Assembly: GCA_007116685.1 (NCBI GenBank)
Contig: SKIC01000196.1
Coordinates: 1 to 12,250, forward strand
Direction: 5' to 3'
DNA: 12,250 bases
Origin: Balneolales bacterium
GTDB lineage: Bacteria > Bacteroidota > Rhodothermia > Balneolales > Natronogracilivirgulaceae
Shown: one piece after another, positions 6,053 through 12,250 of the stretch
How the letters are laid out: every line of letters begins with the position of its first letter
Position numbering within the stretch: position 1 is the first letter of the stretch
Notes under the pieces: generated by a model
Database searches by the model: none
What the model was told of the DNA's origin: nothing
Seen by the model: only the letters and a program-made list of their open reading frames with translations
Made by a program: the position numbers and the translations under genes

Positions 6053-7663
6053 TTATCGTCCATTTAAAATGGTGATGTCGTTTTCACTCAATATTCTGTC
6101 GTACAATGCCATCATTTCCTCAACAACTTCAGGATGTTGCTCCGCTATATTTGTTGTTTCACCCGGATCATCTGCCAGATTAAATAGGTAAATAGTATTT
6201 CTGTTTAGCATTGGTGTACTGATGGGATTCTCTCTGGCATTATGCTTTGGATTTACCCAGTTTGGCACTCTCGGATTTGGAATAAGCTTCCAATCTCCTA
6301 CTCTCAAACCAAGATGTTCTGTTCCGGCTCCTTGTTGCAGAATATGCGGACGACCATCAAAACTTTTACCCAACATTACTTCAAGTAAATCCAGGCTATC
6401 AATTCCTTCTTCGTCTGATAATTCAACACCCAACAAGGAAGCAAAACTTGCCATTAAATCGACCTGACTAAATTTTGCATCAGAAACGATACCTGGCTGA
6501 ACAACACCAGGCCAGTTTACTATGAAAGGAACTCTGGTTGCGCCTTCAAATGCAGTATACTTTCCTCCACGAAATGGACCACTTGCAGGATGACCATGGG
6601 CATTTTCTATAGCACCATCATCATATCCGTCGTCAAAAATAGGGCCGTTATCACTTGAAACAATTACAAGGGTATTTTCCCTGATTCCCAACTCGTCAAG
6701 AATTCTGAAAATTTGTCCTACAGTCCAGTCAAATTCGACAGTGTGGTCTCCCCTTAAGCCGGTTATACTTGAACCCAAGAATTTCTCGTTTGGCATTCTT
6801 GGAACATGGTTTTGATGTAATGGAAAAAACAAGAAAAATGGATTTTCTTTATTTTCATTGATGAATTCTTCAGCCAATTCTAAAAACTTCATCGACATTT
6901 CTTCATCATCCCACATGGCTGAAGCGCCACCTTTTTGAAACCCAATTCTACTCACACCATCATGAATAGAACCTGAATGCTGATTATCTGCCAGGTATCT
7001 CAATAATTCCGGATGAGTTAAGCCTGTTGGTTCACCTTCAAAATTTTCTCTGTAATTAACAAAGAGCGGATCATCGGGATCCAGATTTTCTACATAGTGG
7101 CCATTTACATAAACTGTTGGAACACGGTCGGTTGTAGTGGGTACGATGAATGATTCGTCAAAGCCTAATTCTAATGGCCCCGGCTTGATTGCAGTATTCC
7201 AATCGATTTCGCCTTCACCTAAACCAAGGTGCCATTTACCAATAATGGAAGTACGATATCCAGTTTCCTGAAACATTCTTACGATATTGAATCCATCTGG
7301 ATCAATTAAAAGTGGAGCGTCGCCATCTAAAATTTGTGCGCGTTCATTTCTAAAAGCGTACTCGCCAGTGAGAATGGAATATCGACTCGGAGTACAGGTA
7401 GATGCTGTTGCATAAGAAGAGGTCATCATCATACCGGTACGAGCCATTTCATCCATATATGGTGTCGAGATTAATTCGGACCCATAGGCACCTACATCAC
7501 CAAAACCAATATCATCGGCATAAATGATAATAACATTTGGCCGGTCTGGTATGGAAGTATCATCACTGCAGGCTGTAAACATAAAAAGGGCTATTGCCAT
7601 AACACTAAAAAGTGGAATCAGCCTATTTGATATGGATTTACGGGTTAACTTGTTATACATCAT
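6053..7663 (-). CDS. S1-family sulfatase lipoprotein, middle sulfatase of the operon
   Basis: Sulfatase of 536 residues with the start at 7663: lipobox FTAC (Cys32), metal ligands Asp50/Asp51 in ADDIGFGDVG, formylglycine motif CTPSR with Cys90, GKWHLG (Lys143, His145), NHVPR (His286), SSDNGP (Asp338, Asn339), GGKY (Lys369), and the C-terminal subdomain from about 430. It shares long identical blocks with the next gene, including GKWHLGLG, NTAIKPGPLE and DRVPTVYV, so the two arose by duplication. The start is uncertain: the ATG pair at 7663/7660 gives an ideal 31-32 residue lipoprotein signal, while an ATG at 7705 would form an ATGA overlap with the stop of the preceding sulfatase but places extra hydrophobic residues before the signal. 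It ends 19 bases before the 6033 start of the next gene. Likely co-transcribed with both neighbours; substrate position, perhaps galactose 6-sulfate, is tentative. Confidence 0.93.
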   Translation of the reverse strand: MMYNKLTRKSISNRLIPLFSVMAIALFMFTACSDDTSIPDRPNVIIIYADDIGFGDVGAYGSELISTPYMDEMARTGMMMTSSYATASTCTPSRYSILTGEYAFRNERAQILDGDAPLLIDPDGFNIVRMFQETGYRTSIIGKWHLGLGEGEIDWNTAIKPGPLELGFDESFIVPTTTDRVPTVYVNGHYVENLDPDDPLFVNYRENFEGEPTGLTHPELLRYLADNQHSGSIHDGVSRIGFQKGGASAMWDDEEMSMKFLELAEEFINENKENPFFLFFPLHQNHVPRMPNEKFLGSSITGLRGDHTVEFDWTVGQIFRILDELGIRENTLVIVSSDNGPIFDDGYDDGAIENAHGHPASGPFRGGKYTAFEGATRVPFIVNWPGVVQPGIVSDAKFSQVDLMASFASLLGVELSDEEGIDSLDLLEVMLGKSFDGRPHILQQGAGTEHLGLRVGDWKLIPNPRVPNWVNPKHNARENPISTPMLNRNTIYLFNLADDPGETTNIAEQHPEVVEEMMALYDRILSENDITILNGR

Positions 7664-7701
7664 GATTATTATGATTGATGGATGGATGTTAGTTAAAAAA
7701 G

Positions 7702-9312
7702 TCATGGTGCAGGTTGGCTTCCCCACCAATTATTTTCGGGATCAAAATCTGGAGAAAGGAACAGCATTCGACGCCGTTCTAAATTAGCCATTCGGTTTTC
7801 CTTTACGCGCTGTAAGTGATTACGCTCAGCTTGTGGATTATGTGCCGGGTCAGGTACAGGAAAAAGTGCACCGGTTTTGTTGAGATGCTCCATTAGTTCA
7901 TTCATCAATGATTCTGTTTTAGCCGGAAATTGCTCGGCTATATTCATTGATTCCATAATATCGGTGCGAAGATTGTACAACTCAGGTTCTTCGGTTTCAT
8001 AATCATAAATGAGCTTCCAATCTCCTCTTCTAATAGCACTTGATGGGCGGCCATCTTGATTACTGTAATGCGGATAATGCCAAATCAAAGATCTTTCTTC
8101 TATTGTGCCCCCATTGAATAAAGGCTTCAAACTTACACCATCAATATGCTGTTCCGGCAAAAGAGGAAGGCCAACCATATCCAACAAAGTTGGAAATAAG
8201 TCGGTACCGGTAATTGGTTCTGATGATGATAATCCGGCAGGTATCATACCGGGCGCTGCCATAAAAAATGGAACCCGAATACCGCCTTCAAACAAAGATC
8301 CCTTACCACTTCTTAATGGTAGGTTTGATGTTGCAAAAGCGTCTCCACTTGAAACGCCACCGTGATCAGAGGTAAAAACTATGATTGTATTCATATCAAG
8401 CCCAAGTTCTTTTAATCCATTAAGGACATGACCAACGGCTACATCCATATCTTCAACCAAACCACCGTATAAAGGATTATCCTGAACCGTTCGAACGGGC
8501 AAATACTGCCCCATTTCAAAACCAAACTCGGCTATTCCCAGAGAATCTGCTCTGTCTCTGTATTTTTTCCAGCGCTCATAAGAAGTTTGCAATGGCGAAT
8601 GGACAGCGTAAAAAGAAAGTTTAGCAAAAAATGGCTTACCGGTTTTTTGAGGATGATATTCTTCAAAAAACAAAACGGTTTCGTCAGCTAATCTGAAAGA
8701 TAACTGCTCTCCCGACTTTCTATTTTCCATGAAAGGATTGGTAAATGGATCAAAAAAACCACCCGGTGGACTGCCAAATGAACCACCTCCGATATTTATG
8801 TCGAAACCATGATCTTCGGGCATCGAACCCTCGCCACCAATATGCCATTTACCAGCCAAGAATGTGGTATAGCCGGCATTTTGCAATGCTTTTGCCAACG
8901 TTGTGTGGTCTTGCGACAAATATTCAGTATTTGCGGGAGGCAGCATTCTCGTATGCCTGTTATGGCTACGCCACTCCTCGCCGGTTAATGCGCCAATCCA
9001 GTCGGTGATACCATGACGGGATGGATACTGCCCGGTCATAAAACTTGCTCTTGCCGGACTACAAACAGGTGAGTTTGCATATCCATTTGTAAACTCCATT
9101 CCCATTTGGGCAAGACGGTCTGTGTTTGGAGTTTGATAGAACTCACTACCGGTATGACTCAAATCGTAATAGCCGAGATCATCCACCAGGATGAATAAAA
9201 TATTAGGTGGCAATTTTTTATTACTGCTACAGGATACTACAAAAGATAGTATCCCTGTAAGCAGCATAATATTTACCACTGACCTTACGGCTATTTTAAA
9301 TTTTTGAATCAT
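7702..9312 (-). CDS. S1-family sulfatase lipoprotein, first sulfatase of the operon
   Basis: A 536-residue sulfatase of a different subfamily from the two that follow. Visible: signal peptide with lipobox VVSC (Cys28), Asp44/Asp45 in LVDDLGYYDL, formylglycine motif CSPAR with Cys84, GKWHIGG (Lys155, His157), DHGFDINIGGG with SFGSPPGGFFDPF (168-190), VHSP (His238), TSDHGG (Asp316, His317) and SGKGSLFEGG (Lys337). The C-terminal stretch from about 480 is Arg/Glu-rich and ends in WWGSQPAP. The DHGFD...GSPPGGFFDP block recalls the S1_16 group, linked to galactose or GalNAc 4-sulfate; this is from memory and tentative. The start is set by the signal peptide and lies 34 bases after the GH2 stop, with no evident ribosome site. 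Its Cys needs formylglycine maturation. Having two distinct sulfatase types suggests a substrate sulfated at more than one position. Confidence 0.93.
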   Translation of the reverse strand: MIQKFKIAVRSVVNIMLLTGILSFVVSCSSNKKLPPNILFILVDDLGYYDLSHTGSEFYQTPNTDRLAQMGMEFTNGYANSPVCSPARASFMTGQYPSRHGITDWIGALTGEEWRSHNRHTRMLPPANTEYLSQDHTTLAKALQNAGYTTFLAGKWHIGGEGSMPEDHGFDINIGGGSFGSPPGGFFDPFTNPFMENRKSGEQLSFRLADETVLFFEEYHPQKTGKPFFAKLSFYAVHSPLQTSYERWKKYRDRADSLGIAEFGFEMGQYLPVRTVQDNPLYGGLVEDMDVAVGHVLNGLKELGLDMNTIIVFTSDHGGVSSGDAFATSNLPLRSGKGSLFEGGIRVPFFMAAPGMIPAGLSSSEPITGTDLFPTLLDMVGLPLLPEQHIDGVSLKPLFNGGTIEERSLIWHYPHYSNQDGRPSSAIRRGDWKLIYDYETEEPELYNLRTDIMESMNIAEQFPAKTESLMNELMEHLNKTGALFPVPDPAHNPQAERNHLQRVKENRMANLERRRMLFLSPDFDPENNWWGSQPAP

Positions 9313-9346
9313 AAAATGAATGAGCTCAGTCTACAAATACCTGCTA

Positions 9347-12250
9347 TTAGTTTCTAATAGGTTCTATTCTGTATGTGTAGGTCATTGGCTGATTTCTTAC
9401 TCTGAAACCCGGCTCTGGCAAGGCGCGTGGACTCCAACTGTTAATTCCACCTACACCCATTTGACGATAATCAATGTTTACAAACACACTGCTTCTTGGT
9501 TCCATTTGCCATGTGTAGCGGCTACGTTCTTTATCATCACGGTGATAGTGGCTGGCAGAAGTACTTATCAAAGGATCGCCTGTAAAGCGGATGCCTTTTC
9601 CATTTTCATCGGTAAAAGTAATCCAGCGTACATCGGTTTTATTTCCATTTTCTTGAGGTCTGGAATATTCAACCCAAGTATCAGAAACAGTTGAGCTGTA
9701 GATTCCAACCAATTCAAAATTTCTGTCAACATAGGTTTCATAAGGGCCACGGCCATACCAAGTCATATTTTCGAAACCGGGTGCCAATTCCAAGCGAGTC
9801 CCAAAACGTGGCATCATTCCGGGAATTCCTTCACGATCTCCTGGTTTATAATCAACAGTAATATCTACACTTCCATCCTGATAGATTTCGTAGGTTTTGG
9901 TAACTGCAGCACCAATCATGGGCAGATCAACTTCCATGATTAACTGTACGTGCTCCATGGGAGATACTCGGTTGAAATTATTTGGATTAACTCGTTCGCC
10001 GTTAACTAAAAACTGACTCCCAATTGTGTTATGTGCACCCTGCCAAATCATGAGATTTCTACGGTTGGCATGGCGCATTGCAGCACGGTCATTATCTGTG
10101 AGAGCTCTCCAGAAATCGAGTTGAGGACCGCCCAAAATCACCTGATCATTATCAATGTGGTAAGATTCCATGCGCATACGCACAATATCAAATACTACGT
10201 GGAATCCATTACCAGCAACGGTGAAATGATTCGCATTAAGACTTGGCTGGAGTAATTCATCGCTCTCAGGAGTAGTTAATTTTGGTGTTTCGCTATGTGG
10301 CAACTCAAATTGCTCCCAGCCCAATACAAAACCTTCGGAGGCAAAGAATCTGTCTTCATTATTTTTGAAGAGAATGTTCAGATGATACTCTTTCCCATTT
10401 TGGAAATTAAAATTAGTGTATGGTATAGTTATCTCTTTTGTTTCCCAGGACGGTATATCTAAAGAGCCAAGTTCTCCTGAAAGTACTTTTACACCGTTTT
10501 CCATTAAGTGCCATTCGCCAGTTAGTTTGTCGCTCAAGTTTGCAAAATTGTATCTGTTTTTAATTGAAAAAACACCTGCTGAAGCATCTACTTCGGTAAC
10601 ATGGGTATATTGATGGTAATACTTTAGAGCCCTATGGCCAGGTCGTGCATTCATGCCTGCGTCCACCACACCATTCATATTAAAATTACCATCGTGTTGG
10701 ATTCCATGAGGATCTTCGAAAAAGCCACCATACACGAAGAATTCATCTAAACCGGATGTTTCTCTAAATCTTTCGGGAACATCGTGCACAAGTCCCTGAT
10801 CCATCCAGTCCCATACAAATGCTCCCTGGAAATTGTTATCCGCATAAATCAAATCCCAATACGCAGCCAAGTGTCCGTTACTATTACCCATGGCATGGGT
10901 GTATTCGCACAACATGAGAGGTACATCAGGACGCTCTTCAATAAATCGCTGTACACGCTCCGGAGTTGCATACATAAAAGAGCCAATGTCTGCATTGAAC
11001 AAGCCACCATCCATAGTAGTACCTTCGTAATGGAATGGACGTGTAGGATCTAATTGCTGAACATGCTCATAAATCGCAGTCATATTCGGACCATCACCGG
11101 ATTCATTTCCAAGTGACCAGATAATAATAGAAGGATGATTTCTGTCCCTGTAAATCATATTGTTGATGCGGTCTAATTTTGGCTCCAGCCAATCAGGGTC
11201 GTTCGCTAATAGATTGTCGATATTTGTGCCAAATTCGTGTGTTTCAATATTTGCTTCGTCAATCACATAAAATCCATATTTATCCAATAAGTAATAAAAG
11301 TATGGATGATTTGGGTAATGAGCAGTTCGAACAGCGTTCACATTGTGTTGCTTCATCAAAATGAGATCCGCTTCCATATCTTCACGGGTTACCGCATGTC
11401 CCGTGCGTGCATTATGATCGTGACGATTCACTCCCCGCATATGGATTACTTCTCCATTCACGAGTAAACGACCGTCCCGAATTTCAACGACTCTAAATCC
11501 AACTTTTTTGGGTATAACAGCTAGTATTTCTCCGCTATTGTTTCTGAGTGTAATAAACAGATCATACAAATAGGGTTGCTCTGCATTCCAATGGTTAACA
11601 TTTGGTAAAGTGGTGGAATCAAACTCAAATAAGGTTTCCTGCCCACTAGCTTCAACAGTTTTTGATGCTTCGTGAACTTTGTTGCCATTTGAATCGAATA
11701 GTTCGAGCGCAATATTCACGTTTGCTTGAGATAAACCACCCAGTAAGGTAAGATCCCCTGAAAAACCAAAAATACCGTCTGTGTACGTTTCATCCAGAGA
11801 TGAGCTAATTAGAAAATCTCTAAGGTGGATTTCATCTGTGCTCCATAAATAAACATCGCGGAAGATTCCGGCCAAACGCCAGAAATCTTGATCTTCCAAA
11901 TAGGCACCATCACTATACTTGTACACTTCTACAGCAATTTCATTTTCGCCTGAATTCAAAAAATCGGTGATATTAAACTCTGCGAGCGTACGGCTGTCCT
12001 GGCTATACCCAACAAATTCGCCATTTATCCAAACGTAAAAAGCAGAGGCAACACCATCAAAACCCAAAAATACCTGGCGTCCATCCCAGTTGCTGTCTAC
12101 TTCAAAGGTTCTTCGGTAAGAACCTACCGGATTGTCATCATGTGGTGCACGTAAGTCTTCAATTTCAAATGGATATCTGATATTGGTGTAAATAGCTATG
12201 CCATGACCTTCTACTTCCCAATTAGAAGGGACTGGGATTGTACCCCAAGA
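9347..12250 (-). CDS. GH2 beta-galactosidase, LacZ type, 5' end missing
   Basis: Releases terminal beta-galactose. The frame is open to base 12250, giving 967 residues; by comparison with E. coli LacZ about 115 N-terminal residues plus any signal peptide are outside. Domains in fragment numbering: jelly-roll 1-146, Ig-like about 150-255, TIM barrel about 258-550, middle domain about 553-655, and the beta-galactosidase small-chain domain about 675-960. LacZ landmarks kept: GYSQDSR (Asp85, equals Asp201), NIETH (Glu336 and His338, equal to Mg ligands Glu416 and His418), SLGNESG with acid/base Glu383, CEYTHAMGNSNG with nucleophile Glu449, and NSWSP with Trp939 (equals Trp999). The substrate loop reads GVNRHDH rather than the more usual GVNRHEH. 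It heads the run of three sulfatases in the same direction, spaced 34 bases from the first. It may act on desulfated galactan oligosaccharides; promoter and localisation are not visible. Confidence 0.95.
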   Translation of the reverse strand, partial: SWGTIPVPSNWEVEGHGIAIYTNIRYPFEIEDLRAPHDDNPVGSYRRTFEVDSNWDGRQVFLGFDGVASAFYVWINGEFVGYSQDSRTLAEFNITDFLNSGENEIAVEVYKYSDGAYLEDQDFWRLAGIFRDVYLWSTDEIHLRDFLISSSLDETYTDGIFGFSGDLTLLGGLSQANVNIALELFDSNGNKVHEASKTVEASGQETLFEFDSTTLPNVNHWNAEQPYLYDLFITLRNNSGEILAVIPKKVGFRVVEIRDGRLLVNGEVIHMRGVNRHDHNARTGHAVTREDMEADLILMKQHNVNAVRTAHYPNHPYFYYLLDKYGFYVIDEANIETHEFGTNIDNLLANDPDWLEPKLDRINNMIYRDRNHPSIIIWSLGNESGDGPNMTAIYEHVQQLDPTRPFHYEGTTMDGGLFNADIGSFMYATPERVQRFIEERPDVPLMLCEYTHAMGNSNGHLAAYWDLIYADNNFQGAFVWDWMDQGLVHDVPERFRETSGLDEFFVYGGFFEDPHGIQHDGNFNMNGVVDAGMNARPGHRALKYYHQYTHVTEVDASAGVFSIKNRYNFANLSDKLTGEWHLMENGVKVLSGELGSLDIPSWETKEITIPYTNFNFQNGKEYHLNILFKNNEDRFFASEGFVLGWEQFELPHSETPKLTTPESDELLQPSLNANHFTVAGNGFHVVFDIVRMRMESYHIDNDQVILGGPQLDFWRALTDNDRAAMRHANRRNLMIWQGAHNTIGSQFLVNGERVNPNNFNRVSPMEHVQLIMEVDLPMIGAAVTKTYEIYQDGSVDITVDYKPGDREGIPGMMPRFGTRLELAPGFENMTWYGRGPYETYVDRNFELVGIYSSTVSDTWVEYSRPQENGNKTDVRWITFTDENGKGIRFTGDPLISTSASHYHRDDKERSRYTWQMEPRSSVFVNIDYRQMGVGGINSWSPRALPEPGFRVRNQPMTYTYRIEPIRN

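Noticed and set aside
12065..12067. TTG at 12067 as start of the beta-galactosidase
   Set aside because: The frame stays open to 12250 and the upstream residues continue the GH2 N-terminal domain (IPVPSNWEVEGHG), so the TTG is an internal leucine codon.
1..12250. CRISPR array, insertion sequence, tRNA or rRNA
   Set aside because: No spaced direct repeats, transposase motifs, terminal inverted repeats or RNA gene cores were seen on reading either strand.

Overview
The window looks like part of a polysaccharide utilisation locus from a marine-type member of the Bacteroidota/Balneolota. Three things suggest this: a SusC-type TonB-dependent receptor, a protein ending in a type IX secretion sorting domain with the NYPNPFNPTT motif common in Balneolota/Rhodothermota, and low-GC genes that mostly lack clear Shine-Dalgarno sequences. 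The taxon is an inference; no rRNA or marker gene is present.

Layout. Positions 1-1703 (minus) hold the first 567 residues of a SusC/RagA-like outer-membrane receptor; its 3' end, and presumably a susD partner, lie outside the window. After a 432-base non-coding stretch comes a minus-strand gene (2136-3173) for a secreted FISUMP-domain protein with a type IX sorting tail, closed by a good intrinsic terminator. Divergent from it is a plus-strand lipoprotein glycoside hydrolase of GH128 / Glyco_hydro_cc type (3434-4312). A bidirectional terminator (4331-4370) separates it from a convergent minus-strand operon that reads from 12250 down to 4369: LacZ-type GH2 beta-galactosidase (5' end missing), then three lipoprotein S1 sulfatases, the last two being tandem paralogues.

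How it may work together. Surface or periplasmic lipoprotein sulfatases would remove sulfate esters, the GH2 enzyme would release beta-linked galactose, the GH128-like enzyme would cut a beta-1,3-linked backbone, and SusC would import oligosaccharides. The likely target is a sulfated galactan; the exact polysaccharide cannot be read from the sequence.

The most distinctive feature is regulatory. The upstream regions of susC, the FISUMP gene and the GH128 gene each carry a pair of LacI-family-like operators: one TGTTAWCGWTAACA-type palindrome and one TGYAAGCGCTTTTK element. This ties the FISUMP protein, whose family has no settled function, to the same regulon as the receptor and the hydrolase. 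No regulator gene is in the window, and the operator region of the GH2-sulfatase operon lies beyond the right edge.
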